DNA of 64,000 nucleotides from Orobanche coerulescens. Lineage: Eukaryota > Streptophyta > Magnoliopsida > Lamiales > Orobanchaceae. Under the pieces are notes generated by a model. That model did not search any database and was not told where the DNA came from. It was given only the letters and a program-made list of their open reading frames with translations. The stretch is from contig CM065815.1 of the NCBI GenBank assembly GCA_033398695.1, positions 10,782,501-10,846,500 of the forward strand, given 5' to 3'. A program made the position numbers and the translations under genes. How positions within the stretch are numbered: the stretch's first letter is position 1; every line of letters starts with the position of its first letter. This document shows, in pieces, positions 32,665 through 45,504 of this stretch.

Positions 32665-35360
32665 TTATCTTGCAGAGCTTGCAGGTTGACTAGATGATCT
32701 TTTCTTTGATTGTGAACCCGTAGGATTATCAAGATCTAAATCCACCCCTTTGCTTGCAGCTTTCCTCTTATTTGACTTTGGCACTCTTGGTCCAGTACAA
32801 CTTCTTTGGTTGTGACCTCTGGTCCCACATTTGTCACAAGTTACAGTCTTGTGCTCTCTTGAAAGCTTACCATCCTTCACTATCCTGAAATCTCTTTCAG
32901 TCCTTGACTTTTTCCTTTCTTTCCTAGGTCTGCCTACTTGTGGCTGATGTTTTGGTGGCAAGAGTGTGGTTGGAACATTGCACTTGGGCCAATGGACAGG
33001 ACCTCTAATAGGTTTGATGTGAAAAGAATAGACTTTGTTCCAAGTCTCTAACCTATAGCATGGATGTACCCATTCTTCTGGTAATCCAACCTCCTGATGG
33101 TTAAGTGATATGTTCCAATTTGTCGCTACAGCATGCTTGCAAGGAATACCTGTCAATTCCCACCTTCTACAAGTGCAAGTTCTAGCGACAACATTAACCA
33201 CACACTGGTCACTCCATGGACCACTGACCTGGTATAACTCACCTCCATTCCATTGAACAGTGTATTTGATAGCTTTATCTGCATTTGCTTTCAAAATCCT
33301 TGTAGCAGTTGGTGTGAGTGGTCCATCACATCTTGCAATAACTTTGTTCACATTGACAATCCTGCCAAAGTTCTTTTATTAGCAAAAAAGAAAAAATAGG
33401 AAATAAATAAAAAAACTGAAAACTAAGTATTTACATTGAATGACAATTAATTAGCACATGGAAAGTATAATACCTTCTCATTAGGTACTCCCTGGCAAAC
33501 TCCAATGTGGCAATAATAGGTTTGTCTCTTCCACCAACTAGCTTCCCATTCAAGACTTCACACATATTGTTCAACAATACATCTGACTTGGCTCTCTCTG
33601 TTTAAAAAGTTTGTTTATTAGATACTATTAAATCAAGTAAAGTAAGCTTGGTATATACCTGAGAAATGTGATCTGGTCCAGTGTTGGGGAGGAATGAGAT
33701 TCAGCAATCGTAAGCCTCTTTCTTGAATGCCTTTAACTCTTCCATTGCAACTTTAAACTCTGGGACTGTTGTTGCAGTTACTGCTTTCCATAAAATATCC
33801 TTGTATGCAGTACCATTCCACTTCAACTTCATATTCTCATGAATGTGTTTCACATAGTATTTGTGCTCTGCGCTTGGAAACAATTTTGCAATTGCTGGTT
33901 TAATACCCTGTTTTCACATAGAAAGTAAATTAATTAGCAAAATAAAAGTTAAGCTATTTGAGTGAAAGTTAAGTAATTACTTAAGGAATAACCGTTTGCC
34001 TGTCACTTATGAAAGTGAAGTTGTAATTCCTATACAGATCAAGGTCATCTCCAAGTTGAGTGAGAAACCATGTCCATGACTCTGTGTTTTCTGTCTCAAC
34101 AAGCCCATTAGCCAATGGATAGATACCATTGTTTGGATCAACACTCACAGCTGTCAAAAGTTGTCCTGGGTATGGACCCTTCATGAATGCCCCATATATT
34201 CCAAGCAATTCCCTCATCCCAGCTTTGAATCCAGCTTTCAAAGGCCCCAAACATATATAGATTCTCTTAAAAACTCTTGTTGACACTTGATGATCTGCTT
34301 TAGGCTGAACATGGATTTTGACAGTTGTGTTTGGATTAGCTTGTTGCAATTCCAACACATAATCTCTGAGCATCTTAAATTGATGTGTGTAATCACCCCT
34401 TAATTTCCTTTCAGCTTGTTGTTTTGCTCTAAATGCCTTACTTTCTGAAACACTTAGTTCATGTTTCTGTTGTAGTTGCTCTTGAACAGCTCTAACAGGT
34501 ATGTTAGGGTTTGTTTTCAACCGCTCAATTAATTCCTTTGAGAACCATTGGTATGTGGCATACAAGTTATCTCTTTCCTGTAGACATTTATGGACTGACT
34601 TGTATGTTCTTACCTCCCAAGATTCAGTTTTTTTGACTTTGGATACTAGCAACACCCATGGACATTTATTATCATCCACCTGTTTCTTGCTATTAGGTAT
34701 ACCCCCATTAATGAGCCTCTCCTTAGCAACTTTCTGCTTGGTCCATTTAACTTTTGATTGGGTGAACTGACTTTGCCCACTAGCCTGACTTGGCCCACTA
34801 TCCAAGTTATTTTCTTCACCAGCTGGTAGAGAAGGGATAACACCTCTGCAAACTGCCCTCGCTCTTTCATTGTCATTCTGTTCCATTCTTATTTTTCTCC
34901 TAGTCTCAATTGCATGCTCCTTAATGTATTCCATCACCTTTTCTTTGTTTGGAAATTTTTTACCCACATAGAAATATGTCTTGTAAATTTTCTCAGTAGC
35001 ATGTGCTTGTTGTAACACCCCCAATCCACTCAGGGATATTACACGCCGTAGACCCTCTCCTCGAGGATCTACCAGGCTGGTAACAACATTTAACATCTCG
35101 ACAATGCCTTCAAGGCAAAAATGACTCAGTAGACCGATTTGGTCTTTCAATAAATACATACAACTCGAATACAACTCATGCCCACGCAGGGTCAAAATCT
35201 GACCACACCCGTGCAACGGAAAAATATAGCGGAAAATAAAGTACAACTATACCAATACGTCATCAACGGTTCCTCGTGTGATTAGTATCGTTCATCTTTC
35301 ATCATCCTTCATGCCGACCACGTGCTCTGCTCCAAAACACAGAATGCAATCTGAGACATC

Positions 35361-35411
35361 CACCCCGAATACTCGGGGTTAGCAAACTCCACTGTTTTGC
35401 TAGTGCAAGTA
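35361..35411 (-). other. paired hairpins of the conserved LTR core, type C
   Basis: Minus strand: ACTTGCACTAGC, stem AGCAAAAC/GTTTGCT, then CCCC GAGTATTC GGGG. Same design as in types A, B and D. Confidence 0.6.
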
Positions 35412-35724
35412 TAAAATACAAAAACGAGCCATACATATCATACTCCACGGAACATGGTAATCATAAACATACTTCCCGAGGTAAATCACTTAATCAAAAC
35501 GGTTAAATCGAAAGATAGGGGTAAACCCGATATACATCTTGTGAAAACATTTTACGATCTCGGGAGTTTTGAAAACACATTGGGATTTAAGAATTTTCAA
35601 ACCTTTCAAAACGTTTAGGGACACACCCAAAAGTCATTTTCCCAAAACATAAATTCGATAACAACAAATGGGGTCCACGACCCGATCATACCGTAACAAC
35701 CTGTTTCCACAGTTATTCGCGTCC

Positions 35725-36015
35725 GTGCTAGCAAGCCACGGACCTCGGATGCTCCCGTAGAACAAACCCAGTGAATAACCCACAGGAAACTATATCAAAT
35801 CACATGTCACCGTAACCGCAATCACGTGACTACAAGCACATATACGTACATAATCAAACCACAACCATAAGTTATCCGGCATCGCGCTAACAAGCCACGA
35901 ACCTCGGAGCCCCGCAAGACATACCCGATGATAACTCCACAAGTTATCGGCATCGGGCTAACAAGCCACGAACCTCGGAGTCCCATGCAAGACATACCGG
36001 ATTGGATAACCCTAC
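35725..36015. repeat. tandem repeats in LTR type C
   Basis: Three copies contain GCTAACAAGCCACGAACCTC or a close variant (about 35727, 35886, 35956), each followed by GGA.(T/C)CCC, about 70-160 bases apart. Confidence 0.75.
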
Positions 36016-37055
36016 GGTCACGCCCAACCCATACTAGCAAGTATGGATCCTGAGATTCAAAAATCCTACCCGGAGGCACATCACATACATCAAACACACA
36101 ACAATAATCACTTATCAAGCCAAACAACATTAAGTATCACAACCTCCTTTCAAGGAGTAACAACTAATATCACACGCATTACGTTCTTACCGAACAAGTA
36201 CACAATAACAATACGTAATCCCCGGCAAAGGATTACGGTCTATCAACTCATTCGAAGTGATCATATTATCTTTAAACATACAAAACCCACACACATATTC
36301 CGAGAACACATATTCACGAAGTATACGAATTATCGTTGAAAGACAACATTTATCGAGAACATACCAATCCCTTTTTACGTTCATTAAATATTGGATTTCG
36401 CATAAAATCATTTATCAAGAATTATATCAACGAAACATGAAATGTATGGGCAAGATACTTGCCTCAAAATTGGTACGCAAGTATTCCGACGAACACGGCT
36501 CAACCGGAAATCTTCGAAACGCCCAATGCTATCGAAAAGGAAGACGACAACGAACGGAAGGGTTCAACTCGGTTTCTTCGTAAGAAACTCGACCCTAACA
36601 TCATATAATTAATAAATTAATGATCATACGATGAGGAATAATCGTAGAACGCCCGAAAACCCCTCTAAGACATTTTACCGGACACCTTCAAGGCGTCGGT
36701 CAAGAACTCGACCCAAATAACGAATCGATACGATCCAACCATGGAATAACAAGGCAAATGATATAATACATCTAAATAATCATCAATCCATCAAAATCCT
36801 AAGTTAAATCGGATTAATCGGACGAAAACAACCAAAACCCCCAAATTCCCCAAAACTAGATTTCTATAAAATCTGACCTGATTCGCTCGATCAAAGGATG
36901 TTATAGGACGGATGATTGACGATATGAACCTACAAACTTCATGGATTCATTGTCCAACAACATATCTAGAAGATTCACACACCCACAGCCGCGGAAGAGA
37001 AGTGGAAGAAGGAGAAAAATGGCGAGAAAAAGCATTGGGCCTTAAATAGGGTGAG

Positions 37056-37340
37056 ACTCGGCCGTGTCCGCTGACACGGTCGTGGCGCCGATTGACAGCG
37101 AGGACTCGACCGTGTCTGCTAGACACGGTCGCGGCGAAGGGGCCTTCCGATAGTGACCCGTCCGACGGCGACTCGGCACGACTCGGCCGTGTCACGGAAC
37201 ACGGTCGGGCGTCTGGCGATGGGTTCCGGCATTTCGGACGTGCGGCACGGGCCGTGTCGGACGACACGGTCGGGTCCTGAGACAGAAACTTCGGCATTTC
37301 CGGACGAGTACGGCACGGGCCGTGTCGGACGACACGGCCG
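37056..37340. repeat. inverted-motif array, CCGTGTC/GACACGG type, LTR type C
   Basis: Five pairs of CCGTGTC and GACACGG (or one-base variants) face each other across 4-6 bases (about 37061, 37109, 37187, 37250, 37318). In transcription sense they end immediately upstream of the TATA-like box at 37041-37049. Confidence 0.85.
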
Positions 37341-38911
37341 AGTTCGGCCGGCAGTGATCGGCCAATAACGAGCGGGTGAGCTAAAACGACCATAACTCTC
37401 TCGTCCGGACTCCGATTGACTCACCGTTTGAACCATTGGAAACCTAACTCGATGCTCTATAATATTGCAAAGATTCAGAATTTTTGGAGTTACCAAAAAT
37501 TAATGGTGACGTTACAAAGTCGAACTCCCACGTGAAAAAGTCGATTAAGGACACGGAACTCAACAAAACGACACAGAAACGAACTCGGATGACAAAAAGT
37601 GCAGAATTAATCATTCTCGGAATGACGAAACGGTCAGGAGCGAGTCGTCAAGACGAACTTCCGCCGAAAAAATAAAATTACCGAAATTCGAAATTGCGGA
37701 TATTACACTTGTTTCCTTAATTGCTTCAACTTTTTTTTCCTTAACCTACTACCTTCACTATCACTACCTGATGCACTTTCAAAATATTCATTTTCTAATT
37801 CATGAACATCCTCTCCATCTGCTGCATCATCTTCAATATCAACTGCTACCCTCTCTCTACACCCCATAAACTCCAATCTCATCAACATTGTAGTTAAAGT
37901 CCTTCATGTCAACATCCACCTCATCCACATTGTTATTCTCATCTACTATGTAATCACTGTCTTCACTATCATCATCACTCTCACCATCATCCTCAAAGCT
38001 ATCCTCTTGCTCTCCCTCTATCTCATTTTCACTTTCAGTTTCATTCACAGCCTCAGTTTCAACCTCAACCTCACGGTGAGCAAATGGGTCAAAGTTAGGA
38101 TCTTGCGACTCTACATAAGGGTCATAAAAAGAGTAAAAGTCATTTACAAACTGACTAGGGACTTGAGAAGACCTATCATTAGCAACTGCTCTACTTTGCC
38201 CTTCTTCTAAATTGACAACACATGGCTCTTGGTCTTTACCACTACTTTGACCTACATCTTTACCTAAACACCCTTCATTCACATCCAACACTATTTTCTT
38301 AGCCACTGGGGTAATGCCTGCCCTTGATGTTCTTGGTTCATCATCTAACTCTTCTATTACAAGTTTTTTAGGCTTTGGAGGTGTGTAAAGGTCAGGGTTG
38401 GTCTTTTCATGCTCAACATAGACATCAACAAGCTTAAGACCTTCCACGACATACTTACCTAATAACAGAACATCTTTGTCACCTGCTAAAGGTTCTAGTC
38501 CATTGTCTAAATCATAACCAGGTTTCAAGAAATGATAAAACATCACCCTCCTCCCATCATACTCTAAGTCTTCTAGCATGGAATCAATTTCATTGATAGA
38601 AAACTCATCACTGTCTATTAAATCCACAAAAGTAATCTTACCATTCCTGTATATCCTGTTAGGTGAATTCGTGAAAAAACCACCATGATAAAGTTTGTGT
38701 AATATCCGGTCGGAAGTCATGTCTTTTCAAACCTCTTCTTGTTCTTCGAATCGTGATTTGTTGGGCGAACCCTTGTAATCATTGTTTGGAACCACCGTTT
38801 TGGGGTTCCCGTACTTCTGTTTCGTGTTATTGTTGCCCAGACATTTAATCATATTGCTTTTATTCTCTTTCCGGGTCATTTTTCATCATTTTAGGACCCG
38901 AAGGGGGTGTG

Positions 38912-39178
38912 AGCCGCGGCACTATGAGTGTGCGCCGCGGCACACACATTTCCTATATTTGGCCGGGCGGATCGTACGGTGCCGCGGCACACTCCGGATG
39001 CCACGGCACTGCTGAGCCGATGCCGCGGCACACCTATCTTGCCGCGGCACCGGTGTTGCATCCTCGGCCAAAACCTTTGTCCCGGTGCCGCGGCACACTG
39101 AGCCGAGGCACACTTCCGAAACACAGGAACAATTTTTAGGCTGTGCCGCGGCACACACACTGGCCTGGCGCGGCACAC
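38912..39178. repeat. palindrome array, GTGCCGCGGCAC type, 5' LTR type D
   Basis: About nine copies of GTGCCGCGGCAC or near variants lie within 270 bases, ending some 25 bases before the TATA-like box. A matching array is in the 3' LTR. Confidence 0.88.
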
Positions 39179-40025
39179 AATGCGGTCAACTGCATAATTC
39201 GGCTTTTTAAGCGAGATTTCAGCCATTTTCCTCCATTTCTTCTTCCATCGCGAGAGAGAGAGTTGAGGGAGGAGCTCTTTTCATAGCTATCACTTGGGTG
39301 TTGAAGATTTACCACTTCCAATCGGTTGGGAAGCCCGGATAGTCGATCTAACGCGTATTCCTTGGATCATAGAGCTTGGATATTCAAAAGGTAATTTCTT
39401 CGACATTTTGACTTCTTGATTTTGTGTGGGTATTGACGTTTTGGATGATGAAATCATGGTGTATGATGTGATATATGCGTGATTATGGACATGATTGGGT
39501 ATTCATCGGATTATTGAAAGATTATTCAAGAACACTTTGATTTTGTGTTGGTTTTTGGGGATTTTCGTAGATTCGTCCGTTTTATCCGATTGAAGCTTGA
39601 GAACCTTGAGATTTTGATATATCTATACCGTAAGAGTGTTTTCTTCCGATTTTTCGGGTTGAATTATGTCGTTTTCGGACTTGTGAGGTTTGGACGATTT
39701 TCCAACCTCTAGTTGATTATCCATATATCTTTATGAATCGTAGACGGGTTTCGGGGGTTTCTTCGTGTAATTTGAATATGGATAATTGATTATCATATTC
39801 CTTGCGAATCGTTTAGGTCTGGAGCGCGTTCTTGGACCTACCAATCTCATACCCCTTTTTCCGTTCGTTCCTCGATGTCTCAAAGGCAAGTATACATTTA
39901 TGATTGTACGTTCTCGACTTTGAAAGTATGAAATATTGATGGTATGATTATTTCTAGCCACTCCGGGACGGGCCTATGGTCCTCTGAGGGTTTCGTAGCC
40001 TCTGGTGCGATTCCATGGTTGATAT

Positions 40026-40160
40026 GAACGAACCGTTTCTACGTCATTCATATGAAATAATGTTGGCATGTAGTGAACGAACCGTTTTGACGGCATTCCT
40101 ACATGTAACGGCGTATGATATGAACGAACCGTTTCTACGGCATTCACATACGTCTTGAGA
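40026..40160. repeat. tandem repeats in LTR type D (5' copy)
   Basis: Three copies of GAACGAACCGTTTCTACGGC plus ATTC or near variants, about 50-60 bases apart; the same trio is at about 46825-46950 in the 3' LTR. Confidence 0.85.
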
Positions 40161-40683
40161 TTTTAGTCATTCCAGAATACTAGTCTTAAATTGATGAATT
40201 GACGGATTACATTTACTTTATTGTCGAGGAGTATTATGTTTCATATTGTTATACTTGCACTAGCTATTCGACGGCTAACCCCTTTATGGGGGAAATACGT
40301 TTCATGTATTTCAGGTTCCAGGAGAGCGGACGGGCGGTGTCGGTCGGCATAAAGATGGTGGGCAAGCGTGATCTGTGTCTTCCTTCCGATTATGTTTGGA
40401 GTTTCCGTTCGAAGTATTGTCTTGGATTGGATATTGAATACTCGAGTATTGTTTTTCCTTTTTCCTTGATGTTAGGCCGTGTTTGCCGAAGTATTGAATT
40501 GAGTTGTGATGTTCGTGAATATATTGGTTATATTTCGAATACCTTTGTATCGTTTCTCATTCCATTGTGTGTAGACCTTATCGGTCAAAATTTATGGTTC
40601 CGCGTATGTTTAGCCTTGTGGGTCCCACGGCGGGGCTTACAGTATTTGTAATATCCACTGAATAACTTGGGGTGTTACGAATA

Positions 40684-40697
40684 TGGTATCGAGCTTA
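40684..40697 (+). promoter_or_regulatory. primer-binding site of gypsy type D, one base missing
   Basis: TGGTATCGAGCTTA, the tRNA-Met complement lacking the A present in type A's TGGTATCAGAGCTTA. Confidence 0.8.
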
Positions 40698-40921
40698 GGT
40701 CTATGGATACCTAGGTCAGCCGGTCTTTTGGGTCGATTGAGTCGTTAAATGTCCACAGTATCACTACTCTGCCATCATCACGGTGCGGCCGGTGCTTGTA
40801 AGACCTCTCACTCTTCCGGTGTTTCCTTATTAGTTTTGCTTCCTTTTATCGGTATTCTTGAGAATCGGACACTTTGTTGATGCGTGATTGAATTGTGCTT
40901 ACGTGACTTGTGTGTTCTTGA

Positions 40922-42290
40922 GATGTCACCGGTAGGGGCCGTGGCCGTGGTCGTGGCCGTGGGCGAGAAGAGGTCGTGGCGCGGCCGTTTCCATCGATTC
41001 GGTTGCGGGGTCGACCAACCCGGTTGTCGAACTCGGTGCATCCCGATCTGAGAGTCGGCCGACCGATCGGATAGTCGGGAACAACGCAGACGTTGGAGTG
41101 GCGAATGCACTTCAACAATTGGCTACTCGAGATGACTATTTTGGCCCCAAATTTGTGAATAACCCGAACCCAAACACGGATGCCACTGCTTGAGCGTAAT
41201 CCGTATGCACCCTCCACGGTTTGGCGGTGCCACGGACCCGTTAATTTGGGAGGATTGGCTAGCGAGTTGGAGAAGATTTTCGAGGCGGTTGATTGCCCGA
41301 GGTGAGGAAAGTACCGATTGCTCGGTATTTCCTCACTAAGGAGGCCGCTACTTGGTGGAAGGTCATCAAGCCACGGGATCGTATTGCCTCATGGGATGAA
41401 TTTAAGGAGCTCTTGGAGGCCGAGTTTTGTCCTTGGCAGTGCAGAGAGCCGAATCCGAGCCTTCTTCGAGGCTAAACCACAAGATATTCCGTTTCGCAGC
41501 AATCGTGGAGTATAACCAACAATTAATCCATGTGAAGGATCAAGTACGTAACGAGCGTGATAAGATCCGTTATTTTGATATGCGGATGAATTTGGACTTG
41601 CGGCGGTACATGGCGGATTTGCTTGTACCACCTTTGAGTATCGGGAGCTTTAGCCCATGATATGTTGAGCCCCGACAATGATACCGTTGAAGAACCGAAG
41701 AAGCGAGAAAGTCGGGGAAATTTTACGGCTCTAAGGGTGGCAACTTTGAAGTCACGCAGCGACTAACCGTTTTGCCGGACAGTCGTCACGTTCTAATAAA
41801 GGGAAGAGGAGTTACCGTCCCACTTCGGGTACCTCAAATCGCGCGGTGACTTGCTATAATTGTGGCCGTTCAGGCCACATTAATTTGGAATGCCACTTTC
41901 CACCGTTGAAGTGTCACACATGCGGACAGATGGGACATAGAGCGACTTTTTGTTCCGAGCCGAATCAGACTTTGGACACTCGGGCTTCTGCCCCAGCTGG
42001 TCAACCTCAAGAGAATTTTGGCAGGGGCCGGGGACGGGGTCAGAACGCTGGAGGGGGGAACTCTAGCGTCGGTTCGGTGCAACCACGGGTTTATGAGATA
42101 CGTCGAACAGACGAACCCAATGCGGCGGTGGCTTCAGGTACCATCCATATTCTATCCTATCCAGTCCGTGTACTTTTTGATTCGGGTGCTACACATTCTT
42201 TTATTTCTTTGGAGTGTATACGCCGTTTGAATGTAACTTGTTTAACTGCTTGCGATCCCTTTATCGTGAGACCGCTGTGGGGATAGGATT
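40922..42290 (+). pseudogene. gypsy gag and protease, type D
   Basis: Gag starts near 40922 and runs through several frames (VPIARYFLTKEAATWWKVIKPR at 41300-41375, RAFFEAKPQDIPF, DQVRNERDKIRYFDMRM). From 41846 one open frame carries two CCHC knuckles (CYNCGRSGHINLEC at 41852-41893 and CHTCGQMGHRATFC at 41912-41953), a G/R-rich linker, and the protease active site D-S-G-A-T-H-S-F with its Asp codon at 42179. Unlike in type A, the protease site is intact. Gag packages element RNA and the protease matures the polyprotein. Upstream indels prevent a full product. Confidence 0.85.
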
Positions 42291-42629
42291 GTGGGGAATC
42301 GGGAGATTAGAGATTTTAGGTGGTTATATCCGGTATGGAATGGTTATCAAATTTAATTGTAGTTGATATGGAAGGCGAGACGTAATCCTCGGCGAGGATT
42401 AACTTAATAACCACCAAGCGATTATGAATTACCGTACCAAAGTTATCACTATGATGACTAAAGACGGATCGAGTACTCATTTTTGGGACGTAAGTCGGGC
42501 CAATCAAGTTACTTATCGGTGCCATGAAGGCCGTAAGACTTTTAAATAAAGGTTATGCGGGCTATTGGTGCTATGCTTTGAAAACGGAAGGAGGCGAAGT
42601 CGATTTCTCTTCAATTCCGGTTGTTAATG

Positions 42630-43462
42630 AGTACCCGATGTTTTTAGGACGATCTTCCGGATTACCACCAGATCGAGAGATAGAATTTACCATAGACTTA
42701 GAGCCGACGCGGCTCCGATTTCTAAAGTACCTTCTGGATGGCACCTTCCGAAATGCAAGAATGAAGAATCGGTTGGGAGAACTTGGAGAGAGGGTACATC
42801 GGGCCGAGCGCTTTGCCTTGGGCGCGCTGTTCTTTTCGTGAGGAAGAAAGATGGTTCACTACGTTTATGCATCGACTACCGCGAGTGAACAAAGTAACCA
42901 TCAAGAACAAGTACCCTCTACCGCGTATAGATGATTTATTTGATCAATTGCAAGGAGGCTGCGGTTTTCTCGAAGATTGACTTAAGATCCGGTATTATCA
43001 ACTCGGGGTGAGGAGTCCGACGTTCGAAGACGGCGTTCGGGACGAGATATGGGCATTATGAATTTGTAGTTATGCCTTTTGGGTTGTGAATGCGCGGCGG
43101 TATTCATGCAGTTAATGAATAAAATATTCATCGAGTACCTCGACAGGTGTGTAGTCGTCTTTATTGACGACATCTTGATCTATTCTCGAGATAAGGAGGA
43201 ACATGCTCGGCACTTACGTTTGGTCTTAGACATTTTGAGAACCGAGCACCTCTATGCGAAATTCTCGAAATGTGAGTTTTCGTTGGAAGAAGTTATGTTT
43301 CTCGGCCATGTGATTTCGGCCGAAGGGGTCCGTGTAGACCCGCAGAAGATCGAGGCAGTGCTAGATTGGGCACCGCCTAAAAATGTTAAGGAGGTTCGTA
43401 GCTTTTTGGGCCTTGCTGGGTATTACCGTCGGTTTGTCGAGGGGTTCTCGAAACTCGCTTGA
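42630..43462 (+). pseudogene. gypsy reverse transcriptase, type D
   Basis: REIEFTIDLEP begins the region; [22 protein letters not shown] follows after frame changes near 42760 and 42860. From 43079 a clean frame covers the palm with [12 protein letters not shown] (catalytic F-I-D-D at 43160-43171), [15 protein letters not shown] and the connection [19 protein letters not shown]. The active site is intact, but upstream frameshifts and a TGA at 43460 break the protein. Confidence 0.88.
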
Positions 43463-44274
43463 CCGCTTACGAAATTACTCCAGAAGACCGAAAAGTTTGT
43501 TTGGACGGATGAGAGACAGCAAAGCTTCGATGAACTAAAGAGAAGACTGACTTCAGCGCCGATTCTAACTTTACCACATGGTAGCGAAGGCTTTGCGGTT
43601 CTGATGGCGCTTGGGTCAAGGCACAGTGTGTTCTTATGCAGCATGATAAGACAATAGCTTTTGCGTCACGACAATTAAAGCCTTATGAGGTAAATTATCC
43701 TACTCACGATTTAGAATTGGCCGCAATTGTCTTCGCACTCAAGATTTGGCGGCATTATTTGTATGGTTCACCGTGCCGGATTTATACCGATCACAAGAGC
43801 CTGAAGTATATTTTCAGTCAGAAGGAGCTGAATATGAGACAGCGGCGTTGGTTAGAGTTGATAAAGGATTATGATTTGGAAATTCTCTACCACCCCGGGA
43901 AAGCCAATGTCGTTGCAGATGCTCTGAGCCGCAAATCGGCATCTCTTCAAATGCTCGAGGTTTTTACGTCCCAGACGAAAATTCGTCAAGATTTAATTGA
44001 GCAAGGGATAGAAGTTTGGCTTCAACGAGTACAGGGACAGTTGTGTACTCTCGAAATTACTTCGTCCTTAGTTGACGACATCAAAGGGAAGCAGTGGAGT
44101 GACCCGATGATTTCTCAACTGAAGGAAGATGTGGTTAAAGGAAAAGATCCTGGCTTTATGGTACATGAGGATAGTATTCTGAGATTTCAGGGCAGACTTT
44201 GCGTCCCAAACGATTTAGAGAATCCTCCGAGAAGCCCATGCTACGCCTTACTCAATCCACCCCGGGACGAGTAA
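43463..44274 (+). pseudogene. gypsy RNase H and integrase lead-in, type D
   Basis: From 43636 an open frame runs 212 codons: [54 protein letters not shown] and [10 protein letters not shown] are the standard gypsy RNase H blocks. The first Asp-containing strand lies upstream at about 43600 in another frame. The tail continues into the spacer before the integrase zinc domain. It is the best-kept enzyme segment of this element. Confidence 0.85.
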
Positions 44275-45215
44275 GATGTACAAAGATTTGAAGCGAAATT
44301 TTTGGTGGAATAACATGAAGAAGGATGTTACGGAGTTTGTATTACGGTGCTTGACGTGTCAACAAGTCAAGATCGAACATCAACGGCCGTGGGGTTGTTG
44401 AAACCACTTCCCATTCGAGTGGAAGTGGGAAGATATCTCAATGGATTTTATCAGCGGCATGCGAGAACTCGGTGGAATGAATATGATTTGGGTAATTGTC
44501 GATCGATTGACCAAGTCTGCACACTTCTTGGGTATTAAGGATACTTGGGGACCGGATAAATTGGCTCGAACCTTTATCGCTGAGATCGTGAGGTTACACG
44601 GTGCCCCCAAGACCATTGTTTCGATCGAGACGGCCGTTTCGTATCGCATTTTGGCAGCCGTTCATCGGCTCTGGGTGCCGAGTTGAGATTGAGTACTTCC
44701 TTTCATCCTCGGTCGGACGGTCGAGACAGAGAGGGCGATTCGAGACGTTGGAGGATATGTTACGGGCTTGTGCCTTAGACTGGAGTAATGATTGGGAGCT
44801 TCACTTGCCGTTGATCGAGTTTGCTTACAATAATAGTTGGCATGCGTCGATCAAAATGGCACCCTTCGAGGCTCTCTATGGTAGGCGATGTAGGTCGCCA
44901 TTATGTTGGGACGAGACTTCTGAGCTAGTTGGGACGGAACCGAGATATGTTGTTGGAGACCAAGGAAAAGATTTCTATCATCCGAGACCGATTCGATTGC
45001 CCGCAGTCGTCAAATCTTACGCCGATACTCGTAAATCGACCCTTGAGTTTGAAGTGGGGATCATGTCTTGCTCAAAGTATCACCGACTGGAGGAGTTTTC
45101 CGCTTCGGTAAAAGGAAAACTCGAGTCAGGTATATCGGACCTTTCGAGATTTTGGGCGAGTTGGAGACTTAGCTTATCGCTTGGCATTACCTCCGGCTTT
45201 GAGTCACGTCCATAG
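44275..45215 (+). pseudogene. gypsy integrase, type D
   Basis: The HHCC zinc domain is split over frames (MYKDLKRNFWW-like near 44280, CLTCQQVK near 44350). The core shows VIVDRLTKSAHFLGIKDTWG (first Asp near 44500). The second-Asp region around 44625 is scrambled by deletions compared with type A, and the SER-equivalent Glu block near 44735 is frameshifted. WELHLPLIEFAYNNSWHASI is intact. It cannot make an active integrase. Confidence 0.82.
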
Positions 45216-45469
45216 TGTTTTCATGTGTCCCGATTGAGGAAGTACGTCTGGATCCGAGCCACATTATCGACTACAGTGAGATTAATGTAGCCGAGGATAT
45301 TACCTTTCCGGAGAGACCCGTGAAGATCCTTGAGCGTCGCGAGAAACAGCTTCGGCATAAGACCATTCCACTGGTTAAAGTACAATGGTCGAGGCATGGA
45401 GTCGAAGAGGCGACTTGGGAGACGGAAGAGAAGATGCGGGTGGAATACCCCGAACTATTTATTTCTTAA
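45215..45469 (+). pseudogene. integrase chromodomain-like C-terminus, type D
   Basis: DITFPERPVKILERREKQLR, then KTIPLVKVQWSRHG and EEATWETEEKMRVEYPELF closely match the type A end, confirming that both belong to one chromovirus lineage. The stop is at 45469 and the polypurine tract at 45493-45504. Confidence 0.82.
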
Positions 45470-45504
45470 GTTTCGGGACGAAACTTCTTTTTAGAGGGGG
45501 AGAA

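Larger units (their letters stand above)
35011..37707 (-). repeat. solo LTR of a gypsy element, type C (2697 bp)
   Basis: TGTAACACCCCC...GGATATTACA, flanked by the 5-bp duplication CTTGT (35006-35010, 37708-37712), with no interior, so it was left by recombination between the two LTRs. It lies in the transposase gene. Landmarks (minus strand): palindromes about 37056-37340, TATA-like CTATTTAAG at 37041-37049, GAGGCAAGTA near 36450, tandem repeats about 35725-36015, double hairpin 35361-35411. Confidence 0.92.
38698..40678 (+). repeat. 5' LTR, gypsy type D
   Basis: Begins TGTAATATCCGG and ends TGTTAC (the last A is not clear). Landmarks: palindromes 38912-39178, TATA-like TTTTTAAG at 39203-39210, AG|GCAAGTA at 39894-39901, three tandem GAACGAACCGTTT repeats 40026-40160, double hairpin 40252-40298, TTTCAG|G at 40314. 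Confidence 0.9.

Noticed and set aside
36947..37393. Tandem arrays as a candidate centromeric satellite
   Set aside because: The arrays are short, confined to LTRs and bounded by LTR landmarks.
37092..37496. Several overlapping open frames of 60-148 codons in the solo LTR
   Set aside because: They arise from the GC-rich palindrome array, which has few stop codons in any frame.
38909..39226. Open frames rich in R, H and P in the type D LTRs
   Set aside because: Again a by-product of the CCGCGG palindromes; the same frames recur in both LTRs without family similarity.
40846..41217. Minus-strand frames opposite gypsy gag
   Set aside because: Shadow of the plus-strand gag, which carries the recognisable motifs.
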